From Coriobacteriia bacterium (GTDB taxonomy: Bacteria; Actinomycetota; Coriobacteriia; Anaerosomatales; JAAXUF01): a stretch of 64,000 nt of DNA. Under the pieces are notes generated by a model that made no database searches, was not told the DNA's origin, and saw only the letters and a list, made by a program, of their open reading frames with translations. Below are positions 42,065 to 50,553 of the stretch, piece by piece. Where the stretch lies: assembly GCA_013336165.1 (NCBI GenBank), contig JAAXUF010000004.1, positions 1-64,000 on the forward strand, given 5' to 3'. The number at the start of each line of letters is the position of its first letter. The stretch's first letter is position 1. Made by a program: the position numbers and the translations under genes.

Positions 42065-42370
42065 ATGGCTGACAACGTATCGGACCATCCCAACGTCGTC
42101 ACGAGCGAAATCGAGCGCAAGAAGATCATCAACCGGCTGCGCCGACTCGAGGGACAGATCAGGGGTCTTCAGACGATGGTTGAATCCGAGAAGGACTGCG
42201 CCTCTGTTCTAACGCAGGTCATGGCAGCGAAATCTGCTTTGAATCAGGTTGGCGTACACATCATCAGCCACAGTATGCGGGAATGCCTCACCGAAGCCGA
42301 AGTGGGGACCGCCTCCCACGACGAAGCCATCGATCGGGCCATATCCGTGTTTCTCAAGTACTCCTCCTAA
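42065..42370 (+). CDS. CsoR/FrmR-family metal- or persulfide-sensing repressor
   Basis: A 101-residue DUF156 all-helical tetrameric repressor. INRLRRLEGQIRGLQTMVES is the DNA-contact helix, the first Cys is in KDCASVLTQVMA and the second in SHSMRECLTEA. Cu-type CsoR proteins place His four residues before the second Cys; here that position is Ser and the nearest His is five before, so copper ligation may be altered. Persulfide-sensing CstR proteins keep only the two Cys. GGGG precedes the ATG. It sits divergent from EamA and 21 bp upstream of the ferrochelatase-like gene, with which it is likely co-transcribed. Confidence 0.9.
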   Translation: MADNVSDHPNVVTSEIERKKIINRLRRLEGQIRGLQTMVESEKDCASVLTQVMAAKSALNQVGVHIISHSMRECLTEAEVGTASHDEAIDRAISVFLKYSS

Positions 42371-42391
42371 GGGATCGGAGCGCACGAGCTT

Positions 42392-43627
42392 ATGCCACAT
42401 GCCGAACTCCTATGGATCGTGCTCGCCGCAGGCGCCATCGTCTCAGGCGGCTCGCTTGTAGGACTTCTTGCCGCACGATCGGTCTCAGAGCGCGTGTTTG
42501 CCGTAGCTGGCGTCACCGGCCTCGGGATAAGCCTGTGGGCTTTTGTATCCATCATCGCCAGCTACGATCGGCTCGATGCCGTCGCGTATGCGGCAATCTT
42601 TGGTGCGGCGGGTCTTGTCGGCGGCTACGCCCTGGCATCCGCCGTCCTCGAGGGGCTGGCAACTCGTCCCAGTCGACCTCCGCTCCCGGCTGAGGTGCCC
42701 GCAGGTATCGGAAAAGGCGCTGTCATTGTGCTTGGCGAAGTCGAGCCCCCCGGCTACAGCGCCCGAATCGTCGCCGGAGCCCTGAGGGATTTGGCGAAAC
42801 AGGGTACCCTCGACCCATCCATAGCACTCCTCCCCTTCATCTTCATGGCCCAGAAGATGAGATACCGGGCACGCGGCGGCACCAGTCCCTCGGCCCACGA
42901 GCTCGATCTGCTAGCAGAACGTCTTGCCGTCACCCTCGAGCGGCACAAGAATGTCGGGTGCGTCGAATCCGCGTGGTGCCGAGGAGAGCGGGCGCTTGCA
43001 ACCGTGATTCTCAAAGCCGTCGCACAGGGCTTCCGTACGTTCACCATCGCGGAGGCTTTCATTGCCGAATCACCACAGGTAGACGCTGCGAAGCGCGAGG
43101 TCGACGCACTGCGCCTCGAATCTCTCGGCGTCACGGTCTCCTACGCACAACCCCTGTGGCATGCCGATCGCATCGCCCGGCTTGTCGCGACACGCGCAAT
43201 GGCGGCGGCCACAAACCCTTCGACCACCGGTGTCGCCCTTGTCGGTCGAGCTCAGCCGGAGAGTCTCGCTCAGGAACGTGGCGAGTTCGACACGCAGGAG
43301 ACGGCGTTTCTGCAACGCGTCCGGCTGCTGTTGACCGGCTTCGGGATCCCCGAGGCCAACATACGCATCGCTTGGATGGATTGGCGTTCCCCCGACATCA
43401 CCGGCACTCTGCGACATCTGGAGGCAATAGGGTGCGAGCGCATTGTGGTGTCCCCCGCTTGCTTCCCCTTGGACTCACTCGAGACTGCACTCGACATCCC
43501 GTTGGCCGGAAACCGGGCGCGCGTGGCTGAGACTGTGTCGATAGTCACGCTGCCTGCATGGCACGATGATCCGGGGTTCGTTGAGGCCCTGAGATCGGAT
43601 GTCGCCGACATGCTGGGATCCTCCTAG
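42392..43627 (+). CDS. Membrane-anchored ferrochelatase-like protein lacking the signature His
   Basis: A 411-residue protein. Three hydrophobic segments fill residues 5-82 (LLWIVLAAGAIVSGGSLVGL and two more). The soluble rest has a class II chelatase fold: GAVIVLGEVEPPGYSARIV near residue 110, ALVGRAQPESLAQERGEFDT near residue 285 and ACFPLDSLETALDIPL near residue 365. The last matches the hemH motif GFLTDHMETLFDLDI, keeping Glu-Thr and Asp-Ile. The signature FSAHSLP is replaced by VGRAQP, so the catalytic His is gone. Insertion of iron into a porphyrin is therefore unlikely; metal or tetrapyrrole binding is possible. It follows the CsoR-family gene by 21 bp. Confidence 0.7.
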   Translation: MPHAELLWIVLAAGAIVSGGSLVGLLAARSVSERVFAVAGVTGLGISLWAFVSIIASYDRLDAVAYAAIFGAAGLVGGYALASAVLEGLATRPSRPPLPAEVPAGIGKGAVIVLGEVEPPGYSARIVAGALRDLAKQGTLDPSIALLPFIFMAQKMRYRARGGTSPSAHELDLLAERLAVTLERHKNVGCVESAWCRGERALATVILKAVAQGFRTFTIAEAFIAESPQVDAAKREVDALRLESLGVTVSYAQPLWHADRIARLVATRAMAAATNPSTTGVALVGRAQPESLAQERGEFDTQETAFLQRVRLLLTGFGIPEANIRIAWMDWRSPDITGTLRHLEAIGCERIVVSPACFPLDSLETALDIPLAGNRARVAETVSIVTLPAWHDDPGFVEALRSDVADMLGSS

Positions 43628-43661
43628 GCGGACAATCCGGCCGATGCCGCCCGCCCAGAGG

Positions 43662-44381
43662 TTAGTGCGCCTTGCAGCGTTCCCAGTTGCGCGCCTGCAT
43701 CCGGCGAATCTGCGGGTAGCGAAACGCATAGCGCAGTGCAATGGAGAGACCTCCGCGTTCGGCCTGAGCGCGTGTCTCGAGATTGTCGATGCTGAGGTGC
43801 AGGTCTTCTGCGCTCGAACCCCGAAACAGCGTATAGCCCTTGCCGATCGCCTTGCACACATGAGCATCGCTACCGCCGGTTGCGGCGATTCCCTGCCCGT
43901 GCACGAACGTCTTGGCGGCAAGACGGTTGGCGTAGATGAGATACGGTGAGGAGTTGTAGACCTCAAGAGCCTTGTAGGCCAAGTCGTTGATGGCATTGCC
44001 TACACTCTTGAGCCCAAAGGGCCCGAAGGCCCGGTTCGCAAACGGGTGAGCGATTACGGCGATTCCGCCCTGCTCCTCGATTGCGCGGATCGTGTCGGTC
44101 GCCGACATCCCGGCCTGGATGTCCTCTTCGATGAATAGGCCGAGAATATGCCCCGCGCTCGAAGTGATCTCCGATCCGACCACAACGTCGAAATCGTAGG
44201 CCTCGGCAAGCGACTTGGCGACGAGCGCGCCTTCGATGGTGTTGTGATCGGTGATCGCTATCACACTCAGGTCTGTCTTGTGCTGAACGTAATCCATGAT
44301 CTCGGAGATCTTCGAAAGACCATCACTGTGATCAGAATGAATATGCAGATCGGCCTTGCTCCACACGTCAGTATCAGTCAC
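43662..44381 (-). CDS. PHP-domain phosphoesterase
   Basis: A 239-residue PHP protein. ADLHIHSDHSDG near residue 10, AITDHNTIEG near residue 42, AHPFANRAFG near residue 110 and GGSDAHVCKAIG near residue 167 are the four metal-binding motifs, with nearly all His/Asp ligands kept. The closest type is the TrpH/RNase AM or YciV group, which acts on nucleotide 3',5'-bisphosphates and 5'-ends of RNA. The GTG start at 44381 has GGGAG about 12 bases upstream. It is convergent with the ferrochelatase-like gene and 108 bp downstream of the aminotransferase. Confidence 0.88.
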   Translation of the reverse strand: MTDTDVWSKADLHIHSDHSDGLSKISEIMDYVQHKTDLSVIAITDHNTIEGALVAKSLAEAYDFDVVVGSEITSSAGHILGLFIEEDIQAGMSATDTIRAIEEQGGIAVIAHPFANRAFGPFGLKSVGNAINDLAYKALEVYNSSPYLIYANRLAAKTFVHGQGIAATGGSDAHVCKAIGKGYTLFRGSSAEDLHLSIDNLETRAQAERGGLSIALRYAFRYPQIRRMQARNWERCKAH

Positions 44382-44489
44382 TCGCTAACCAGTCTCCCTC
44401 ACATTTGGACCCGAAGAGCGGCCGGCGAGACATGCTGCTGCGATAGAGTGAGCAAAGGGCGAACCAACAGGCATGTCGGCTTTTTCCAA

Positions 44490-45650
44490 CTAGGTGTTTT
44501 CCGTCGCCCAAACACCCAAGCGCGCGACCCCTTCCTGCAGTCGATCGAGCGATGTCGCATAACTCAACCTGAGGAACCCTTCTCCCCCAGGTCCGAAGTC
44601 GACGCCCGGCGCAGTAGCGACACCTGCCTCTTCGAGAAGCCGGTATGAGAGGGCCAAGGAGTCTTCGCCCCATGCCCTTGCATCGGCAAAGACGTAGAAC
44701 GCACCGCAAGGTGGACTCGCAATGATCAGACCCGCGCTTTCGAGCGCAGGAACAAGATAACGGCGCCTTTCGTCGTAGAGGGCGCGCATCATCGCGACGT
44801 CGCCTTGCGCCTGCGTCAACGCGACTACCCCCGCCTGCTGAACGAACGCGTTTGCGGCGAGGAAAAAATTCTGCTGGATCTTCTCGGCAGGGCGAATGAA
44901 CTCCGGGGGCGTGATCAGGTAGCCGAGACGCCATCCTGTCATCGCATACGCCTTCGAGAATCCGTTCAGGACAAAGGCGCGGTCAGTGTAGGACAGAATC
45001 GTCCGGTCGGGACCGCAGAAGTCCAGGCCGTGATAGATTTCGTCGCTCGCTATGTGGACGCCTGTGTCCACGGCGATTTGAGCAAGCGCACGAAGATCCT
45101 CGTCGCCCAGCACGGCTCCGGTGGGGTTACCGGGAGAGTTGATCATGATTGCCTTGGTGCGCGGGCCGATCGCGGCGCGGACCTCTTCCGGCCGATAGCG
45201 GAAACCGTCCTCGGCGCGCACCCGCACGAACTTGGGGATCCCGCCGAGAAACGTCACATAGTTCGGATAGGCGGGGTAGCAGGGATCGGGCATGATGACC
45301 TCGTCACCCGGGTCCAACAACGCGCCAAAGAGGAGCAGCATGGCCGGCGAAGTGCCCTGCGTAACGACGATGTTGGCCGGATCGACCGTCGCGCCGTAGT
45401 GATCGCGATAGTGTGCCGAGAGCGCATCACGCAGGTCGAGAAGTCCCAATGACGGCGTATAGTGCGTGCTCCCGGACTGCATCGCCGCCTCCGCGGCATC
45501 CGAGATCACCTTTGGTGTCGGGAAATCCGGGTCCCCGATCTCAAGCCGAACAATGTCTCTGCCTTGCGCCTCGAGCTCTGTCGCACACGCAACGATGTCC
45601 ATGACCACAAACGGGCGAATGCCCTCCGATCGGCGCGATACCTCAGACAT
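44490..45650 (-). CDS. Class I/II PLP-dependent aminotransferase
   Basis: A 386-residue fold-type I aminotransferase. MINSPGNPTGAVL near residue 168, ASDEIYHGLDF near residue 198 and the PLP Lys in NGFSKAYAMTGWRLGY near residue 230 are the core motifs, and the C-terminal FLRLSYATSLDRL has the carboxylate-binding Arg. This is the aspartate/alanine or MalY-PatB-like subgroup; substrate cannot be fixed from sequence. AAGGAGG precedes the ATG at 45650. The SpoIIE gene ends 43 bp upstream on the same strand. The 108 bp to the PHP gene hold no further gene. Confidence 0.93.
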   Translation of the reverse strand: MSEVSRRSEGIRPFVVMDIVACATELEAQGRDIVRLEIGDPDFPTPKVISDAAEAAMQSGSTHYTPSLGLLDLRDALSAHYRDHYGATVDPANIVVTQGTSPAMLLLFGALLDPGDEVIMPDPCYPAYPNYVTFLGGIPKFVRVRAEDGFRYRPEEVRAAIGPRTKAIMINSPGNPTGAVLGDEDLRALAQIAVDTGVHIASDEIYHGLDFCGPDRTILSYTDRAFVLNGFSKAYAMTGWRLGYLITPPEFIRPAEKIQQNFFLAANAFVQQAGVVALTQAQGDVAMMRALYDERRRYLVPALESAGLIIASPPCGAFYVFADARAWGEDSLALSYRLLEEAGVATAPGVDFGPGGEGFLRLSYATSLDRLQEGVARLGVWATENT

Positions 45651-45693
45651 GGAGCACCTCCTCCTTGAAGACAGGGAGCAACCAGCTCCTTTG

Positions 45694-47907
45694 TCAGGCC
45701 AAGCGCAGCGACACGATCGCGATATCGTCGGAGAGCCGGCCGTCTGCGAATCTGGTGACGTCATCCATGAGCACGGACGGCAGCTCGTTGGCCCCGGAAG
45801 AAACCGCAGCCTCCAGCGAGAATATCAGTCCATCCTCGCCAAAGAAACGCCCGTCTCCGTCTCGGGATTCGGTCACCCCGTCAGTGTAGAGCACCACCGT
45901 TTCATCCCTGCCCAGCACAAGCCGCTGGTCCTTGTACTCCATATCGTCAGACACGCCAATGATGGGAGAAGCCCCCGGCAGAAGCCTAGCCGACCCGTCC
46001 TTGCCGAGCACGACCGCCGGAGGGTGGCCCGCACTGCAGTACGTCATCTCTCCGTCACGCGTATTGATAACCGCGAAGAAGGCGCTCGCGAATTCCGGCA
46101 GCCGCGCTGCACGCCCCAGGGCGTGATTCACCCGCTTCATCACAACCGCAGGAGAGGACGTCTCGTGCGCATAAGCACGAATCGTGTCCTTGATGACGGA
46201 AGTCAGAATAGCAGCCTCCAGACCCTTCCCCGAGACATCTCCTATAACGAGCCCAACGCGCCCGCGAGCAAGTTCGAACCAATCATAGAAGTCGCCACCG
46301 ACGCGGGTGTTGACAGTCGCCGAGCGATACAGATGCTCGAACGCGACCCCTCGAACCGATGCCGGGACCGTAAGCAACGCCTCCTGCAGGGTCTCGGCGA
46401 TACGATGCTCGCTCGCGAAGTCCTCTGAGTTGGCGAGGGCTTGCGCTATGACGTCGGCGAAGCGCTTCGCGTATTCGAGAGTCAACTCATCAAGACGCCT
46501 TTCTTCGGAGTCTCCGAGCAACATCACGCCGAAACGCTCGCCTCTTGCCTCAACGGGCACTGCGAGCATCTTGCGAGGCCTTGGGTGGGCCGAGCCGTCC
46601 TCGAAACCCGGGATGTCGACCCAACCACCGGTCGCAAGCGCTGAGTCTCCGAGTTCCAGTGCCTTCACCGCCTCAAGAGTGAGCAGCACTGAAGAACGAC
46701 GCCTGTCCAACCCATGCGAATACGTGATCGTGAGGGTGGCCTCGTCCACGGTCCCGAACGCCACCGACTCGCAGTCGAGCCCTTCGGCGACGATGGCGAG
46801 CACCGCAGGCACGTTCAACATGTCCGTCAGGTGCAGTGAACCGTTCACGAGCACATTAAGCTCGTTCAGTGCGGTACTCATGACCTGTACCTTGCGCGAG
46901 CGCTCGAAGAGCCGAGCATTTGCCACAGCCAGAGTGATGCGACTGGCGGCCAGCTGGATCATGGTGCTCTGTGCGACGCTCACCTCGTGCTGACTCCACC
47001 AAGCGAGTTCCAGCACGCCGAAGAGAGAGCCGCCCAGAAACATCGGCACGCCAAATACGGAGCGAATGCCCGCCGACTGCAGGATGTCCATGCGCCATGG
47101 ACTTTCAGAGAGGCTGGCGACATAGATCGGCTTCCCGGCCTCAGCAATTCTGGCGGCAAAGCCCTGCTCCTCCGGGACCCGAAGCCCGGTCGGCGCCCAC
47201 GAGGAAGCACCTCGCTGGTACGTGACAACCAAAGCATCCTGATCCCGTTCCAGAAGGACCACCGCGTCCGCATCGACAACTTCCGCAAGCGTCTCGAGCG
47301 TCTCGGCGAGAAGGCGCTCCTGCCCAGCATGGTCGAGCGCGCCTGAGACGATTCGCAGTAGTCCCTCAAGGTGCTGATTCGAGGTTGCCAGCTCCGAAAT
47401 GAGTCGCTCGCGCTCGGCCTCATTGTGCCGACGGCGGGTGATGTCGCGGATCACACTCACGACCCCTCGGCCATGCGCGAGATCGACTCCGCGCGAACTC
47501 ACCTCTACGGGGAATGTCGAACCGTCGCTGCGCAGGTGTGCAGCCTCGAAGAGGATGCCGCCCTGAAGGGCTGCGCCAAGCTGTTCCTGCATTCCCGTAC
47601 GCGTCTCACGGGTTCTCAGATCGCTGATCGACATGCCGATCAACACATGTAGTGGATATCCGTAGATTTCCCCAGCCGAGGAGTTCGCGTCAAGGATGGT
47701 TCCGCTTGCGTCGACGATAAGCACCGCATCTCGGGCGCAATCCAAGACGTCACGGCTTCGGGCATCCATCGGGAGCGAACTTACCCGAGATGATCTCGCT
47801 TCGAGATCCGACTCCACGCGACCCCCTATGTCAGCGACCGATTGCCTCGCTTCGGCAGTACTGAGTGTAGCGCAAGATGCGGCATTCAAGATGGATGACG
47901 TTTCCAT
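45694..47907 (-). CDS. PAS-GAF-SpoIIE (PP2C) phosphatase, second copy
   Basis: A 737-residue cytoplasmic phosphatase with no membrane helix. A PAS domain covers about 50-165 (DAVLIVDASGTILDANSSAG; IRDITRRR), two GAF domains about 185-345 and 355-515, and the SpoIIE domain 520-735 with VGGDFYDWFELARG, IGDVSGKGLEAAI, CSAGHPPAVVL, VVLYTDGVTES and DDIAIVSLRL. The layout is like the phosphatase at 33817-36399 but with a PAS domain in place of the transmembrane part. Its STAS target is not adjacent. GGGGA lies 7 bases before the ATG at 47907. Confidence 0.91.
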   Translation of the reverse strand: METSSILNAASCATLSTAEARQSVADIGGRVESDLEARSSRVSSLPMDARSRDVLDCARDAVLIVDASGTILDANSSAGEIYGYPLHVLIGMSISDLRTRETRTGMQEQLGAALQGGILFEAAHLRSDGSTFPVEVSSRGVDLAHGRGVVSVIRDITRRRHNEAERERLISELATSNQHLEGLLRIVSGALDHAGQERLLAETLETLAEVVDADAVVLLERDQDALVVTYQRGASSWAPTGLRVPEEQGFAARIAEAGKPIYVASLSESPWRMDILQSAGIRSVFGVPMFLGGSLFGVLELAWWSQHEVSVAQSTMIQLAASRITLAVANARLFERSRKVQVMSTALNELNVLVNGSLHLTDMLNVPAVLAIVAEGLDCESVAFGTVDEATLTITYSHGLDRRRSSVLLTLEAVKALELGDSALATGGWVDIPGFEDGSAHPRPRKMLAVPVEARGERFGVMLLGDSEERRLDELTLEYAKRFADVIAQALANSEDFASEHRIAETLQEALLTVPASVRGVAFEHLYRSATVNTRVGGDFYDWFELARGRVGLVIGDVSGKGLEAAILTSVIKDTIRAYAHETSSPAVVMKRVNHALGRAARLPEFASAFFAVINTRDGEMTYCSAGHPPAVVLGKDGSARLLPGASPIIGVSDDMEYKDQRLVLGRDETVVLYTDGVTESRDGDGRFFGEDGLIFSLEAAVSSGANELPSVLMDDVTRFADGRLSDDIAIVSLRLA

Positions 47908-47928
47908 AGCGGTTTCCCCACAACGCAA

Positions 47929-47957
47929 GCGGCCCTCCCCGTATCCGGGAGGGCCGC
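47929..47957 (-). terminator. Hairpin after the ABC permease gene
   Basis: GCGGCCCTCCC (47929-47939) and GGGAGGGCCGC (47947-47957) form a perfect 11-bp stem with a 7-nt loop, 29 bp downstream of the permease stop on the minus strand. It closely matches a second hairpin at 50324-50353. Confidence 0.7.
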
Positions 47958-47986
47958 AGTCAAGCATGGCGGCGCAAGCTCTTGGT

Positions 47987-49264
47987 CTACTCGTACCTGA
48001 GTGCGTCGATTGGATTGAGCAGAGCCGCTTTGGCCGCCGGATAGATACCAAAGATCAATCCGACTGCGCTGGAAACCCCTACTGCTAGTGCGATCGCGCT
48101 CATTGTCACGATGGGGGTGAACCCTAAGAACCCCGAGAGAACCTTGCCGACCAAGAATCCAAGGAAGATGCCGATGACTCCGCCGGCAAGAGTCAGCAGG
48201 AAAGCCTCGACGATGAACTGCAACAGAATGTCAGACGTCTTGGCTCCCACTGCCTTGCGCAGACCGATCTCGCGGGTACGCTCAGTCACCGAGACCAGCA
48301 TGATGTTCATGATTCCGATGCCGCCAACGACAAGCGATATGGCAGCAATCCCCGCGAGAAGCGATGTCAGAACACCGGTAATGCTACTTACCGTGGAAAG
48401 CAGGTCCTTTGACGACAAGATCGAGAAATCGGCCTTCTTCGGATCCGTGATGCCGTGGTTGGCCAGAAGCGTTGCTTGGACTTCAGCTTTGGCTTCCTCC
48501 ACTGAGGCCTCATCAACGGCTTGAGCGATCATCGTGCTGAAATTGCCGTTCTTGAACGTCACCATTGCCGCAGAATATGGTGTGAACATCTGTGTATTCG
48601 GATTGCTGAAGCCGGATTCGGCCTTCTCCGAGAGCACGCCGATGATCTCGTACACATCGCCATCGATAGTGATCTCCCGACCAATCGGACTGGTGGTTCC
48701 GTAGACATCGACGGCGACTTTGCTGCCTAAGACCAGTACCTTGTTCTTCGCCGTGACGTCAGCATTGTCGAACAACTTCCCGTCCTCTACGGAAAGCAAG
48801 TTGATGTCGAATGCGGCAGGAGCAACGCCTGCGACCGTGATACGTCGCTGATCCGCGCCCACGGTGACAAGAACCGATCCTGAGACCGTGCCGGTTACGG
48901 CCTTTATCTTCGGGTTCTTGGTGGTATCGGCGAGTGATTTCAGGTCCTTCTCGCTGAGTGTCGAAGTGCTCCCACCAAAGCCTCCCCCTGAGGCGCTGCC
49001 CGAACCCATGCCTGAGCTTTGCCCGCTGCTTTGACTGGTCGCGCTGGACATGGCCCCGAGACCTCCCCCCGGTGTGATAGTCAGGTTCGTGGTGCCGAGT
49101 TTCCCGATCTGAGAGTTTATGTTCGCTTGCACGCCATTACCCATGGAAATGAGTGCGATCACCGAACCGATGCCGATGATGATGCCGAGGACCGTCAAGA
49201 AGCTGCGTCCCTTGTTGGCGAAGATCGCCCGTATCGACTGCTTGGAAATAATCCAGTATTTCAT
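47987..49264 (-). CDS. MacB-like ABC transporter permease (FtsX family)
   Basis: A 425-residue permease. The first helix begins RAIFANKGRSFLTVLGIIIG, a large periplasm-like (extracellular) domain spans residues 45-290, and three more helices follow near 300-325, 350-375 and 390-415 with GGIGIMNIMLVSVTERTREIG and RKAVGAKTSDILLQF. An unusual Ser/Gly-rich stretch (AMSSATSQSSGQSSGMGSGS near residue 71) lies in the outer domain. This class exports peptides, lipids or antibiotics, or acts as a mechanotransmission unit with a partner. Its ATG directly follows the ATPase stop. Confidence 0.92.
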   Translation of the reverse strand: MKYWIISKQSIRAIFANKGRSFLTVLGIIIGIGSVIALISMGNGVQANINSQIGKLGTTNLTITPGGGLGAMSSATSQSSGQSSGMGSGSASGGGFGGSTSTLSEKDLKSLADTTKNPKIKAVTGTVSGSVLVTVGADQRRITVAGVAPAAFDINLLSVEDGKLFDNADVTAKNKVLVLGSKVAVDVYGTTSPIGREITIDGDVYEIIGVLSEKAESGFSNPNTQMFTPYSAAMVTFKNGNFSTMIAQAVDEASVEEAKAEVQATLLANHGITDPKKADFSILSSKDLLSTVSSITGVLTSLLAGIAAISLVVGGIGIMNIMLVSVTERTREIGLRKAVGAKTSDILLQFIVEAFLLTLAGGVIGIFLGFLVGKVLSGFLGFTPIVTMSAIALAVGVSSAVGLIFGIYPAAKAALLNPIDALRYE

Positions 49265-49936
49265 TTACTTTTCCTTCACAATCTTGCCGTCGCGCAGGTA
49301 GATGATCCTGTCGGCAAATGCAGCGATGTCCGCCTCATGAGTGATCAGAACGATGGTTGCGCCCTTCTTGTTGATCTCTTGGAACAGAGCCATGATCTCG
49401 TTGGAGGTCCTCGTATCCAAGTTTCCTGTCGGCTCGTCGGCGAGGATGATTGAAGGATCCATCACCAGTGCCCTGGCAACAGCGACTCGTTGTATCTGGC
49501 CGCCCGAAAGCTGATTGCTCTTGTTTTTCTTCTTGTCGCCGAGCCCCACTTCTTCAGCAAGGTCGTTTGCTCGTTTGTCGGGGTTGTCGATCTTGCCATA
49601 GATGGTCGGCAACAGAATGTTGTCCAAGACCGAGGTACGCGGAAGCAGATTGAACTGTTGAAACACAAACCCTATCTCCTGATTGCGAATCTCCGATTGC
49701 TTGCCCTTTCCAAGCTGACTCACGTCCGTGCCATCGAGGCAGTACTTGCCTCTTGTTGCTGTGTCCAGCAATCCGATGATGTGCATCAGGCTGGACTTGC
49801 CTGAGCCGGACGGACCCATGATGGCAACAAACTCACCTTGCTCAATCGACAAGCTGATGCCGTCCAAGGCAACGGTATCTTCGTCGCCGGTTCTATAGAT
49901 CTTGGTGACATCCGTTATTTCGATTACTTTATTCAT
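49265..49936 (-). CDS. MacB/LolD-type ABC transporter ATPase
   Basis: A 223-residue ATPase. Walker [16 protein letters not shown] near residue 40, Q loop [11 protein letters not shown] near residue 87, signature [15 protein letters not shown] near residue 142, Walker [16 protein letters not shown] near residue 160 and H loop LITHEAD near residue 198 are all present. It energises the permease that follows; both are read in one frame-coupled unit with the AbrB-like gene (8-base overlap). Codon use is Lys/Asn-rich relative to neighbouring genes ([11 protein letters not shown]), which hints at a different origin. Confidence 0.94.
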   Translation of the reverse strand: MNKVIEITDVTKIYRTGDEDTVALDGISLSIEQGEFVAIMGPSGSGKSSLMHIIGLLDTATRGKYCLDGTDVSQLGKGKQSEIRNQEIGFVFQQFNLLPRTSVLDNILLPTIYGKIDNPDKRANDLAEEVGLGDKKKNKSNQLSGGQIQRVAVARALVMDPSIILADEPTGNLDTRTSNEIMALFQEINKKGATIVLITHEADIAAFADRIIYLRDGKIVKEK

Positions 49937-50174
49937 TACTTTGTCCCTTTGTTTCCTTGACCATTTGACCTAGCATCATCGTCTTCTCAGACATCTCAGC
50001 AATCATCTTCTCGATACTGTCCGCCTTGACGAGCATGATTGCCTGGTCGTTCATGCCCATGACGATCAACGTGTCACCTTTTTCGAGGCCCAGTGCCTTC
50101 CGCGCTTTATTGGGGATCACTACTTGACCTCTATCACTTATTACGGTGGAACCAAAGAACTCCGGACTGAACAC
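49929..50174 (-). CDS. AbrB/SpoVT-type swapped-hairpin DNA-binding protein
   Basis: An 81-residue protein. STVISDRGQVVIPNKARKAL near residues 9-28 and LEKGDTLIVMGMNDQAIMLV are the AbrB/MazE swapped-hairpin DNA-binding fold; the C-terminal 30 residues form a helix (EKMIAEMSEKTMMLGQMV). It precedes the ABC genes and probably regulates them. GGAGG stands 8 bases before the GTG start at 50174. The upstream AT-rich stretch near 50240-50280 may hold the promoter. Confidence 0.9.
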   Translation of the reverse strand: MFSPEFFGSTVISDRGQVVIPNKARKALGLEKGDTLIVMGMNDQAIMLVKADSIEKMIAEMSEKTMMLGQMVKETKGQSNE

Positions 50175-50323
50175 GTGATCAACCTCCTAATGGCGTGTCG
50201 GCCACACAGCAGAATCGCGACTCGCAGTTCTGCGTCGAATCTTACTTTTCTTACTTGTTGTACTTTTCCATACGAGCGCATTCGCGTCAACTCGATGGCG
50301 ACCACAGACAGCTGACAAACAAA

Positions 50324-50353
50324 GCGGCCCTCCCCGTGTCCGGAGAGAGCCGC
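50324..50353 (-). terminator. Hairpin downstream of tRNA-Leu
   Basis: GCGGCCCTC (50324-50332) pairs with GAGAGCCGC (50345-50353) with one mismatch. It lies 11 bp beyond the 3' end of tRNA-Leu on the minus strand and copies the hairpin at 47929-47957 almost base for base in its first 14 nt. Confidence 0.6.
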
Positions 50354-50363
50354 AGGTTGATCA

Positions 50364-50449
50364 TGGTGTCGAAGAAGGGATTTGAACCCTCACGAGGTTG
50401 CCCTCACTAGGCCCTCAACCTAGCGCGTCTGCCGTTCCGCCACTTCGAC
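50364..50449 (-). tRNA. tRNA-Leu (GAG)
   Basis: An 86-nt class II tRNA with encoded CCA. Acceptor GTCGAAG/CTTCGAC, anticodon arm GCTAGG-TTGAGGG-CCTAG, a long variable arm, and T loop GTTCAAATC. Anticodon GAG reads Leu CUC/CUU. Confidence 0.96.
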
Positions 50450-50553
50450 TCGAACACCGCCCCTAGAGGACAGCGAGGGAGAGTATACCAACACCGATTA
50501 CGGGGTACCAGTCCCCTTTCGATCCTTCTTGATACTCCTCGCACACCGACAAG

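Noticed and set aside
43627-43652. GGCGG / CCGCC hairpin between convergent genes
   Set aside because: A 5-bp stem with a long loop is expected by chance at this GC content.
44421-44485. Hairpin GCCGGCGAGACATGC / GCATGTCGGC followed by TTTTT on the plus strand
   Set aside because: It has terminator shape, but the stem is interrupted, the loop is over 30 nt, and no plus-strand gene ends there.
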